The notes beneath the pieces were generated by a model. That model saw only the letters and a list, made by a program, of their open reading frames with translations, searched no databases and was not told the origin of the DNA. The position numbers were made by a program, and so were the translations under genes. Shown piece after piece: positions 43,447-51,146 of a DNA stretch of 64,000 nucleotides. The stretch lies in NCBI GenBank assembly GCA_963677415.2, contig CAXXFJ010000040.1, positions 1-64,000 on the forward strand, given 5' to 3'. Position 1 is the stretch's first letter, and the number at the start of each line of letters is the position of its first letter. This DNA is from JAQUTK01 sp963677415. Its GTDB lineage: Bacteria; Bacteroidota; Bacteroidia; Bacteroidales; JAQUTK01.

Positions 43447-43476
43447 GCTTTTCAAATCTTACTAGATCACAAATAG

Positions 43477-43944
43477 ATGGAAATCAATACGGAATTAAAT
43501 GCTCCAAAGAAAGATTATTGTACTCCTATGCATACCTGTGAGCACATATTAAATCAGTCAATGATACGAATGTTTGACTGCGGACGCTCCAGAAACGCAC
43601 ACATTGAGCGAAAGAAAAGTAAGTGCGACTATGCACTTGCTACTTCTCCCTCGGAGGCTCAAATAGCAGAAATTGAGACAAAGGTGAATGAGATTATCAG
43701 TATGCATTTACCTGTGACAATTGAATATCTTTCAAAAGAAGAGGCAAAAGGTCTGTTTAATCTTGATAAGCTACCCGATGATGCAAGTGAAACGCTAAGG
43801 ATTGTAAAGATTGGCGACTATGATGCTTGTCCCTGTATTGGTCTTCATGTAGAGAATACCTCTGAAATAGGACAATTCAAGATCATTAGTTACGACTACA
43901 ACGAAGGAATACTCCGGCTTCGCTTCAAACTTCAAGAGGTGTAA
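43477..43944 (+). CDS. AlaX-like tRNA-editing-domain protein
   Basis: A 155-residue protein with the zinc/active-site pattern of the second additional domain of threonyl- and alanyl-tRNA synthetases: HTCEH at residues 19-23 (HxxxH) and CPCIGLHVENTSEIG around 118-133 (CxxxH). Such free-standing proteins deacylate misacylated tRNA, usually Ser-tRNA-Ala or related. Most AlaX proteins are longer, so this is a minimal editing domain and its tRNA target is open. It stands alone behind its own promoter motif with a terminator downstream. Confidence 0.75.
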   Translation: MEINTELNAPKKDYCTPMHTCEHILNQSMIRMFDCGRSRNAHIERKKSKCDYALATSPSEAQIAEIETKVNEIISMHLPVTIEYLSKEEAKGLFNLDKLPDDASETLRIVKIGDYDACPCIGLHVENTSEIGQFKIISYDYNEGILRLRFKLQEV

Positions 43945-44024
43945 AGAAATACAAACAACTACAGTATAAGACACATCTGTATGGCTGCTGCTCATTAGTT
44001 ATCTGCAAGAAGCGAAGCATAAAA

Positions 44025-44066
44025 ATTAGAAAGAGGATGCCTTTTAATAGACATCCTCTTTCTAAT
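44025..44066. terminator. Terminator between the AlaX-like gene and proC
   Basis: Arms AGAAAGAGGATG and CATCCTCTTTCT around a loop of about ten bases (CCTTTTAATAGA) with As and Ts at either side. It lies between convergent genes. Confidence 0.85.
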
Positions 44067-44082
44067 AGTATAATGAGTAAAG

Positions 44083-44880
44083 TTACTGACTTGATTTGAG
44101 CAAGCCACGTATTACCGAAGAGGAAAATCCAGCAAGCTCCATCTCGTTAAGTCCGCGGATGGTGATACCACCGGGAGTTGTTACCTTATCTATTTCCTGT
44201 TCAGGATTGGTTTGGTTGGCAAGCAAGATATCCACTGCACCTTTTACGGTCTTCAGCACAATTTCCTTTGCTTGATCCGGATAGAAACCCATCTGCACTC
44301 CACCCTCGCAAGAAGCACGGATATAACGCAAAGCATAAGCAATACCACTGGAAGCCAAGGCCGTTCCGGCAGCCATCAGTTCTTCTTTAATAAGTAAGGC
44401 GGTACCCAGTTCGTTAAACATCTGAACAATTAATGCCTCTTCCTCAGCTGTTGCATTGCAAGAGGATACAAATGTCATACTACTCAGTACTTCAATAGCC
44501 GTATTTGGGATAACACGGAAGATAGTCGGAGCAGTTGTATTCACTTTGCTCTTCATAAAACCATTCAACATATCAAATGAAACTCCGGCTGCAATAGAAA
44601 CCAGAATCTGTTTCTCATAATTGAAGCTATGTTTGATCTCACTCAAAACAGTCTCTACTATCCATGGTTTAACAGCAACAATAACAACATCAGCCTCTTT
44701 GATCGCCAATGAATTGCTTGTGCAAATAGTAAAACCGGGATCAAAAGCCTTCAGCTTATCCAAATTATTTTGAACAAGGTCCGATATTGTGATATCAGAA
44801 GCATTATACGTACCACCTTTTACTAGTCCACGTGCGATAGCTCCACCAATATTACCAACTCCAATAATTGTAACTTTCAT
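44083..44880 (-). CDS. proC: Pyrroline-5-carboxylate reductase
   Basis: A 265-residue NAD(P)H-dependent enzyme for the last step of proline synthesis. The Rossmann motif IIGVGNIGGAIARGLVKGG opens the protein; SIAAGVSFDMLNGF, RVIPNTAIEVLSSMTFV and ALASSGIAYALRYI with the final TTPGGITIRGLNEMELAG complete the ProC pattern. It is the last gene of the arginine operon, 13 bases after argD, so glutamate-family synthesis is grouped here. Confidence 0.95.
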   Translation of the reverse strand: MKVTIIGVGNIGGAIARGLVKGGTYNASDITISDLVQNNLDKLKAFDPGFTICTSNSLAIKEADVVIVAVKPWIVETVLSEIKHSFNYEKQILVSIAAGVSFDMLNGFMKSKVNTTAPTIFRVIPNTAIEVLSSMTFVSSCNATAEEEALIVQMFNELGTALLIKEELMAAGTALASSGIAYALRYIRASCEGGVQMGFYPDQAKEIVLKTVKGAVDILLANQTNPEQEIDKVTTPGGITIRGLNEMELAGFSSSVIRGLLKSSQ

Positions 44881-44893
44881 CGTATTCTTCTGT

Positions 44894-46024
44894 TTAATTA
44901 TTATTCAATACATTCTTAAAACGTGCTAGGAATATATCTGCTTCTGCTCTCGTCAAGCAAAGTGGCGGAAGCAAACGGATTACATTGGTTCCACTGACGC
45001 CTGTAAACACCTTTTCTTCAAACAAAAGCTTTTTACGAATCTCTTTGACCGGTTCTTCAAACTCCATACCAATCATCAGACCCTGACCACGAACTTCTTT
45101 TATCTGAGGCATCTTTTTCAGCTCTGATATCAGATAAGCACCGATTTTTGCCGCGTTTTGAACCAGATTTTCTTCTTTCATGACATCCAATACAGCAATA
45201 GCTGCCGCACAAGCCAGGTGATTGCCACCAAAGGTGGTGCCAAGTTGTCCATAAACAGGTGCAAACAGAGGGCTGATCAACATACCACCTGCCGGAAATC
45301 CATTAGCGATTCCTTTGGCTACTGTAATGATATCGGGGCGAATCCCGGCATACTGATGGGCAAAAAACTTTCCACTCCTGCCATAACCAGACTGGATCTC
45401 ATCAAGGATGAGAATTGTACCGGTTTCTGTACATTCCTTACGTAATAGCTGCATGAAGGCAGTTGTAGGAAGTTTTATACCACCTATCCCTTGAATACCT
45501 TCAATGATTACAGCACAAACATCCCCTTTAGCCAGTTCAGCACGAACGGCCTCCGCATCATTCAACGGAAGGAAAGTAACATTTATTCCTTCATTGATAG
45601 GAGCCACAATCTTCGGATTATCTGTTACGCGAACCGCAGCTGAAGTACGTCCGTGAAAAGCTTTAGAGAAAGCGACAACCCGTTTGCGACCATTTTGAAA
45701 GGACGCCAGTTTCAAGGCATTCTCATTTGCCTCTGCTCCTGAATTGATCAGAAATAAAGCATAATCATCATAGCCGGACAAAGATCCGAGTTTATCAGCA
45801 ACAGTCTGTTGCAATTCATTGATCACAGAGTTGGAATAAAAACCTAGTTCGCCAAGCTGTTTGGTAATCATCTCCACATAATGCGGATGAGAATGACCTA
45901 TTGAGATAACCGCATGGCCACCATATAGATCCAGATACTCATTACCCTTATCATCCCATACGTAGCATCCTTTTCCTTTGACGATATTGATATCAAACAA
46001 AGGATATACATCAAATAGTTTCAT
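44894..46024 (-). CDS. argD: N-acylornithine aminotransferase
   Basis: A 376-residue class III PLP aminotransferase of the ArgD/AstC group: NSGAEANENALKLA, FHGRTSAAVRVTDN, ILDEIQSGYGRSGKFFAHQ and the PLP lysine in ITVAKGIANGFPAGGML. Bacteroides make arginine through N-succinyl rather than N-acetyl intermediates, so the substrate is probably N-succinylornithine; this is family knowledge and not visible in the gene. It lies 12 bases after argC. Confidence 0.92.
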   Translation of the reverse strand: MKLFDVYPLFDINIVKGKGCYVWDDKGNEYLDLYGGHAVISIGHSHPHYVEMITKQLGELGFYSNSVINELQQTVADKLGSLSGYDDYALFLINSGAEANENALKLASFQNGRKRVVAFSKAFHGRTSAAVRVTDNPKIVAPINEGINVTFLPLNDAEAVRAELAKGDVCAVIIEGIQGIGGIKLPTTAFMQLLRKECTETGTILILDEIQSGYGRSGKFFAHQYAGIRPDIITVAKGIANGFPAGGMLISPLFAPVYGQLGTTFGGNHLACAAAIAVLDVMKEENLVQNAAKIGAYLISELKKMPQIKEVRGQGLMIGMEFEEPVKEIRKKLLFEEKVFTGVSGTNVIRLLPPLCLTRAEADIFLARFKNVLNNN

Positions 46025-46036
46025 CTTTCTTTAATT

Positions 46037-47005
46037 TTAAAAAGCAGAAGGTTTGAGCTTCAGCCCGGTCTTCTCATCCAATCCAAAAAGCAAATTCATG
46101 TTTTGAACAGCCTGACCCGAAGCACCCTTCAATAAGTTATCAATACAAGAGATCACCAACAATTTTTTGCCATGCTTCTCCAGATGAAGCAAGCACTTAT
46201 TCGTATTGACCACCTGTTTCAAGTCAATGTTCTTTGCAATAACATGCGTAAAAGCAGCATCTGCATAAAACTCTTCATATAGTTTAGTCACATCTTCCAG
46301 TTCAAGATCACAATCCATGTATGCAGTCACGAAGATGCCTCTCGGAAAATCGCCACGCACCGGGATGAAGTTGATCGCTTGGTTAAAAGTCTTTTGCAGC
46401 TGTTTGACCGATTGATTGATCTCCAACAAATGCTGATGGTCAAAAGCTTTATAGGCAGAGACATTATTGTTTCTCCAGCTAAAGTGAGAAGTTTCCTGTG
46501 GTTTCTGTCCGGCACCTGTACTTCCTGTGATACCCTGTACATGCACTTCAGAATGTAGCAGATTATTCTTTGCCAAAGGGAGCAAAGCCAGCTGAATGCA
46601 AGTAGCAAAGCAACCGGGATTTGCAATATGACAAGCTTTCCTGATCGCCTCCTTATTCAACTCAGGCAGACCATACACAAAATCATGTTCCGGACTTTCT
46701 GCCCGGTAGTCCGTTGAAAGATCAATGATCTTCAAGGAAGCCGGCAGTTCATGTGAGTCCATAAACTTCTTTGTATCGCCATGTGCCGTACAGAAAAAGA
46801 GAACATCTATGGAATCCACCGGAAGCTGATCCGTAAATACCAGCTTCGTCTCTCCATAAAGACCTTCGTGCACCTCAGTTATCGCCTTACCGGCATTGCT
46901 GTTGCTATTGACAAATGTCACTTCAACATCCGGATGGTTGACCAACAGACGAAGTAATTCACCTGCCGTGTAACCTGCACCCCCTATAATTCCAACCTTT
47001 ATCAT
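46037..47005 (-). CDS. argC: N-acyl-glutamyl-phosphate reductase
   Basis: A 322-residue NADPH-dependent reductase. The Rossmann start IIGGAGYTAGELLRLLVNHP, the DLSTDYRAESPEHDFVYGLP block, and the catalytic cysteine in ANPGCFATCIQLAL identify it as type 1 ArgC; HQHLLEINQ supplies the conserved histidine region. Its ATG overlaps the argG stop by four bases, so translation is coupled. Confidence 0.95.
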   Translation of the reverse strand: MIKVGIIGGAGYTAGELLRLLVNHPDVEVTFVNSNSNAGKAITEVHEGLYGETKLVFTDQLPVDSIDVLFFCTAHGDTKKFMDSHELPASLKIIDLSTDYRAESPEHDFVYGLPELNKEAIRKACHIANPGCFATCIQLALLPLAKNNLLHSEVHVQGITGSTGAGQKPQETSHFSWRNNNVSAYKAFDHQHLLEINQSVKQLQKTFNQAINFIPVRGDFPRGIFVTAYMDCDLELEDVTKLYEEFYADAAFTHVIAKNIDLKQVVNTNKCLLHLEKHGKKLLVISCIDNLLKGASGQAVQNMNLLFGLDEKTGLKLKPSAF

Positions 47006-48204
47006 TTATTATTCTTCTTTTGAACTGAATAGTATAGTTTCATCTGATTACCAAGGATCTTGGTAAAACCTTTTACATCATCAGCCGACCAAGCCTTCTG
47101 TTCCTCGCCATATACACCGAAATCGCTTTTCATCAAATCGAAGTCACTCTCAACTCCTACCAATGTATAGCAATAAGGACGTAGAGTAAGGATAACACGT
47201 CCGGTCACATTCTTCTGAGTGCTCTGCAAGAATACCTCCATGTCACGCATGACCGGTTCAAGATACTGTGCTTCATGCAAAAACATACCATACCATGTAG
47301 CCAGCTGTTCTTTCCAGTATTGTTGCCATTTGGTCAGCGTATGCTTCTCAAGCATCTTATGCGCATTGATTATCAATAGCGGACCAGCAGCCTCAAAGCC
47401 TACACGTCCTTTGATGCCGATAATCGTATCACCCACATGCATGTCACGACCTATTGCCCATCGGGAACCCAGCTCCTCAACGGCACGGATAGCATCCACT
47501 TTATTCTCATAAGTCACCCCATTCACAGCAGATATTTCTCCTTCCACGAAATCAATGGTAATATCCTCTTCCTGTTCTTCCGCTTCCATTTGCGATGGAT
47601 ACGCAATATCAGGTAATGTCTTATTACTGTGTAAAGTCTCTTTACCACCCACGCTCGTACCCCACAAGCCTTTATTGATTGAATATTCCATCTTCACAAA
47701 GTCAGCCTCATAGCCATGACTCTTCAAGTAGTTAATCTCGTACTCACGACTTAAGTTCATATCACGGGTCGGAGTCAATATCTTAATATGAGGAGCAAGC
47801 ACGTCAAAGGTAAGGTCAAAACGAACCTGGTCATTCCCGGCACCGGTACTGCCATGCGCTACATAGTCCGCACCAATCTCTTTCGCATATTCTATGATTG
47901 CAATAGCCTGAAATATACGTTCAGAGCTAACAGAGATCGGGTATGTTCCGTTACGGAGCACATTGCCATAGACCATGTATTTGATACTTTTCTCATAGTA
48001 CTCCTGTTCGACGTTCAGCGCCACATGCTTTACAGCACCGAGTTTGTACGCCTTTTCTTCAATTACTTTCAATTCGTCTTCATCAAAACCACCCGTATTG
48101 GCTACAGCTGTATATATTTCATACCCTTTCTCTTCAGAGAGATACTTTGCACAAAAAGAGGTGTCTAATCCACCACTGAATGCTAAAACTACTTTTTCTT
48201 TCAT
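47002..48204 (-). CDS. argG: Argininosuccinate synthase
   Basis: A 400-residue enzyme joining citrulline and aspartate with ATP. The PP-loop SGGLDTS is at residues 10-16 and the IAIIEYAKEIGADYVAHGSTGAGNDQ block is conserved, with the substrate-binding segment MEYSINKGLWGTSVGGKETL. Length is typical. It is the third gene of the operon. Confidence 0.95.
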   Translation of the reverse strand: MKEKVVLAFSGGLDTSFCAKYLSEEKGYEIYTAVANTGGFDEDELKVIEEKAYKLGAVKHVALNVEQEYYEKSIKYMVYGNVLRNGTYPISVSSERIFQAIAIIEYAKEIGADYVAHGSTGAGNDQVRFDLTFDVLAPHIKILTPTRDMNLSREYEINYLKSHGYEADFVKMEYSINKGLWGTSVGGKETLHSNKTLPDIAYPSQMEAEEQEEDITIDFVEGEISAVNGVTYENKVDAIRAVEELGSRWAIGRDMHVGDTIIGIKGRVGFEAAGPLLIINAHKMLEKHTLTKWQQYWKEQLATWYGMFLHEAQYLEPVMRDMEVFLQSTQKNVTGRVILTLRPYCYTLVGVESDFDLMKSDFGVYGEEQKAWSADDVKGFTKILGNQMKLYYSVQKKNNK

Positions 48205-48231
48205 GATTTACTATCTTCTATATTATATTTT

Positions 48232-48858
48232 CTATTCCTTATTCTTACTATTCTCTTTGTCTTCTTTGATCAATTGCTCTATTCTTGGCTGCATTTCCTC
48301 ATAAATCCTGGAACGAGGATCTTTCGGATCATACAACATCGCGGTACAAATACAATACTTACGATCAGTACGTCTCAGCACATCATGATTGACGCATCCT
48401 TCACATCCTTTCCAGAATGCCTCATCGTCTGTCAGGTCTGCAAAAGTAACCGGAATATATCCCAGTTCGGTGTTCAGTTTCATAACCGCACTACCCGATG
48501 TCAGACTGAATAACTTTGCATTCGGCCATCGTAAACGAGCCAACTGAAAAGCTGCATGTTTTATACGTTTTGCAATACCACGGTGACGGTATTTATCATC
48601 AACGATCAATCCGGATGTTGCCACATACTGTTTATTACCCCAGGACTCAATATACTGAAATCCCACAAAATCATCTCCACACAAGGCAATAATCGCTTTG
48701 CCTTCCTTTATCTTTTGAGCCAGATATTCATGAGTACGTTTGGCGATGCCGGTACCACGTACCGCAGCAGCTGCCTCAATGGTTTCCAAAATAATGTCGA
48801 CATACTTCTCATGAGAAACATCAGCTACCATAACATCGATTTCCAATTCCTTTTCCAT
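48232..48858 (-). CDS. GNAT acyltransferase, probable N-acylglutamate synthase
   Basis: A 208-residue GNAT-fold protein. The acyl-CoA-binding region is VDDKYRHRGIAKRIKHAAFQ, preceded by VGFQYIESWGNKQYVATSGL; a cysteine-rich segment near residues 150-170 (CEGCVNHDVLRRTDRKYC-like) is unusual for a GNAT. Its place between argR and argG suggests it makes the N-acylglutamate that starts the pathway. I recall that this gene in B. thetaiotaomicron was linked to arginine synthesis genetically, but the acyl donor cannot be read here. Confidence 0.75.
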   Translation of the reverse strand: MEKELEIDVMVADVSHEKYVDIILETIEAAAAVRGTGIAKRTHEYLAQKIKEGKAIIALCGDDFVGFQYIESWGNKQYVATSGLIVDDKYRHRGIAKRIKHAAFQLARLRWPNAKLFSLTSGSAVMKLNTELGYIPVTFADLTDDEAFWKGCEGCVNHDVLRRTDRKYCICTAMLYDPKDPRSRIYEEMQPRIEQLIKEDKENSKNKE

Positions 48859-48877
48859 ATACTTATTAAAAAATCTA

Positions 48878-49378
48878 CTATTTATTATTCTTTGTATCCG
48901 TTCCCTGTTTGAATAATGAAGGTATAAAATGCGAAAGGGCTTTTATGACTTGATCGCGGGTCACCCGTTCGCGCAAAATGAGCAAAATGGTGTCATCACC
49001 TGCAATAGTACCCATTATCTCAGCCGGAGCGTTAGCATCTATATCCCCTGCAATGGCACTGGCATAACCGGGTCTCGTCTTCATCACGGCCAATTGACCT
49101 GAAAACTCAATGGATATACCTCCTTTTTGAACGGTTTCTTTCATTATGGACAATGAGTGGAGACGCTCCGACTCTTCAAATGGAAGTACATAATGATAGA
49201 TTCCATCCACATCCGGTGCTTTTGAAACTTTTAGTTTCTTTAGGTCACGGGACAAAGTAGCCTGTGTGAGAATAAAGCCATCCTTACCCAAATAGCGCAG
49301 TAGTTCTTCTTGATTCTCAATAACATGAGTTTCAATTAGTTCTTTGATGGCTTCTAACCGACTTGATTTCTCTTTCAT
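48878..49378 (-). CDS. argR: Arginine repressor ArgR
   Basis: 166 residues from the ATG at 49378 (MKEKSSRLEAIKELIETH); an in-frame ATG at 49387 adds three residues. The winged helix carries the ArgR recognition motif TQATLSRDLKKLKVSKAPD (residues about 43-60) and the C-terminal oligomerisation and arginine-binding domain holds TRPGYASAIAGDIDANAPAE and GTIAGDDTILLILRE. It leads the operon it probably regulates, and candidate operator palindromes flank its promoter. Confidence 0.95.
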   Translation of the reverse strand: MKEKSSRLEAIKELIETHVIENQEELLRYLGKDGFILTQATLSRDLKKLKVSKAPDVDGIYHYVLPFEESERLHSLSIMKETVQKGGISIEFSGQLAVMKTRPGYASAIAGDIDANAPAEIMGTIAGDDTILLILRERVTRDQVIKALSHFIPSLFKQGTDTKNNK

Positions 49379-49381
49379 ATC

Positions 49382-49397
49382 TTGCATAAATATACAA
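49382..49397. promoter_or_regulatory. Candidate ARG box 1
   Basis: TTGCATAAATATACAA, an imperfect palindrome (six of eight base pairs match) at the expected start of the argR transcript, right against the start codon. Its centre is 41 bases from that of box 2, about four helical turns. Confidence 0.5.
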
Positions 49398-49405
49398 ACT
49401 TGGTG

Positions 49406-49413
49406 CAAAATTA
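49406..49413 (-). promoter_or_regulatory. Promoter -7 element of the arg operon
   Basis: The reverse strand reads TAATTTTG, a match to TAnnTTTG, between the two ARG-box-like palindromes and 28 bases before the argR ATG. The -33 region overlaps palindrome 2. Confidence 0.55.
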
Positions 49414-49421
49414 GTATTTTC

Positions 49422-49439
49422 ATTGCATATACATGCAAT
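49422..49439. promoter_or_regulatory. Candidate ARG box 2
   Basis: ATTGCATATACATGCAAT, an 18-base palindrome with one mismatched pair near the centre, in the -33 region of the arg promoter. Shape and AT-rich centre resemble ArgR sites in E. coli and Bacillus. Confidence 0.6.
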
Positions 49440-49509
49440 CTTACGATTGTTTTATCTAAAATATCTCATAAATTAAACTCATTTCTAATCTGGCACTCTC
49501 GATTTAATG

Positions 49510-49517
49510 TATATTTG
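49510..49517 (+). promoter_or_regulatory. Candidate -7 element of the response-regulator gene
   Basis: TATATTTG, 26 bases before the ATG at 49544. No TTTG at the usual spacing upstream. Confidence 0.45.
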
Positions 49518-49543
49518 CAGAAACAAACTGTTCGTACTCTATT

Positions 49544-50194
49544 ATGCGACATTTAATTATTGCAGACAATCAGGATATCTCAAAAGCAGGAATTATTTTC
49601 TTAGCCGAAAGATATAAGTTGTACGAAACTATCATTGAGGCTACTGACAAAAAAGAATTAATTCATCTGCTCGGCAAAGAAGAGCCTTCAGTCGTTATTT
49701 TAGATTATACACTCAGCGACTTCTCCAGTGCAGATGAATTACTGATTCTGGAAGAGCGCTATCCTCAGACAAGATGGATACTTTTCTCAGACTCTCTAAG
49801 TAATGACTTCTTACGACGAATCGTATTCAACAATACTTCTTTCAGTGTAGTCCAAAAAGATTGCGGGCAAGATGAGATTATTTCCGCGTTGAGATATGCT
49901 TCTCACAACGAGCGTTTTATTTGTAACCGGATAAGCAATCAATTATTAAATGCCCGCAATGAACCGGTAAAGAAACAGGAAAATCTTCTGACAAATACCG
50001 AAACAGAAATTCTGAAAGAGATTGCCAAAGGGAAAACCACGAAGGAAATTGCAGTAGAACGTAACCTGAGTTTTCATACAGTCACTTCTCATCGTAAAAA
50101 CATCTTTCGCAAACTGGATGTCAACAATATCCATGAAGCAACCAAGTATGCTGTACGCGCAGGAATAGTTGATATGATGGAGTATTATATCTGA
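49544..50194 (+). CDS. LuxR/NarL-type response regulator
   Basis: A 216-residue two-domain regulator. The receiver has the phosphoacceptor aspartate at residue 54 (VVILDYTLSD) and an acidic residue pair near the N-terminus (IIADNQD). The C-terminal LuxR helix-turn-helix is LTNTETEILKEIAKGKTTKE followed by NLSFHTVTSHRKNIFRKLDV. No cognate kinase gene is adjacent, so it is an orphan in this window. It is transcribed divergently from argR; the next gene has its own promoter. Confidence 0.92.
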   Translation: MRHLIIADNQDISKAGIIFLAERYKLYETIIEATDKKELIHLLGKEEPSVVILDYTLSDFSSADELLILEERYPQTRWILFSDSLSNDFLRRIVFNNTSFSVVQKDCGQDEIISALRYASHNERFICNRISNQLLNARNEPVKKQENLLTNTETEILKEIAKGKTTKEIAVERNLSFHTVTSHRKNIFRKLDVNNIHEATKYAVRAGIVDMMEYYI

Positions 50195-50236
50195 TATAGG
50201 CTCAAATTGAATCAAGATAACGTTTTTTTTATTTCC

Positions 50237-50268
50237 TTTGTAACGTCAATCCACAATACCTAAATTTG
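50237..50268 (+). promoter_or_regulatory. Promoter of the M48 peptidase/flippase operon
   Basis: TTTG at 50237-50240, 20 bases, then TAAATTTG at 50261-50268; the start codon follows 17 bases later. Confidence 0.65.
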
Positions 50269-50285
50269 CTCAAAAGTTACATCTT

Positions 50286-51125
50286 ATGAAACAACTCTTC
50301 ATTTGTCTGCTGACCGCCATACTCCTGTCCTCTTGCGGCAGTGTTCCAATTACTGGTCGCAAGCAGTTATTATTGGTCTCAGATGCCGAAATGCTATCAC
50401 TAAGTCTGACTCAGTACCAAACGTATATGGAGTCAGCTACACCTTCAACAGACAAGACCAGCACGGTAATGGTGACACGGGTCGGGCAAAACATCGCCAA
50501 TGCTGTTGAGAAATACCTGAAAGAGAATGGTTATGAAAGTGAGATTGCCAACTTTGCATGGTCATTTGCTTTAATAAAAGACAATACTGCCAATGCATTC
50601 TGTATGCCGGGCGGAAAGATCGTAGTCTTTGAAGGTATCTTACCTTTCACAAAAACGGAGGCCGGACTAGCCACTGTCGTTGCTCATGAGGTAGCTCATG
50701 CTGTAGCCAAACACAGCAGCGAACAGGTATCTCAACAAATGGGACTAAGTGCTGGAAGTCAGGTGGTAGGAATTGCAGCGTCCGGACAATCCGAATTAGC
50801 TCAAACAGTAATTCAAAGTATATACGGGCTTTCATCTCAGGGGTTAGTTCTTTTGCCTTATTCACGCAAGATGGAATATGAAGCCGATCACTTGGGTCTG
50901 ATCTTTATGGCAATGGCAGGCTACAACCCCGAAGAGTCTATTATTTTCTGGGAAAGGATGTCATCAGGCACTTCCAGTGGATCAGACATACTGAGCACTC
51001 ACCCATCAGATGAGAAAAGAATCAAGGAACTGAAAGGAAATATGTCTGAAGCTTTGAAATATTACAACGGAACAAAAGGATCTACAGCTCCTGCTTCCAG
51101 CAAAGGATTCAAGCTTGTTTATTAA
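50286..51125 (+). CDS. M48-family metalloprotease, lipoprotein
   Basis: A 279-residue protein with a lipoprotein signal (LLTAILLSSCGS, cysteine at residue 17) and a gluzincin motif HEVAH at residues 134-138 followed by the glutamate in YEADHLGLIFM. This matches YcaL/LoiP-type periplasmic M48 proteases rather than membrane-embedded HtpX, since there is no further hydrophobic segment. Such proteases take part in outer-membrane quality control. It is followed 21 bases later by a flippase gene on the same strand. Confidence 0.92.
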   Translation: MKQLFICLLTAILLSSCGSVPITGRKQLLLVSDAEMLSLSLTQYQTYMESATPSTDKTSTVMVTRVGQNIANAVEKYLKENGYESEIANFAWSFALIKDNTANAFCMPGGKIVVFEGILPFTKTEAGLATVVAHEVAHAVAKHSSEQVSQQMGLSAGSQVVGIAASGQSELAQTVIQSIYGLSSQGLVLLPYSRKMEYEADHLGLIFMAMAGYNPEESIIFWERMSSGTSSGSDILSTHPSDEKRIKELKGNMSEALKYYNGTKGSTAPASSKGFKLVY

Positions 51126-51146
51126 CCGGAAGCGCTGAGATAAACG

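Noticed and set aside
46327..46626. 99-residue ORF inside argC in another frame
   Set aside because: Out-of-frame shadow of argC.
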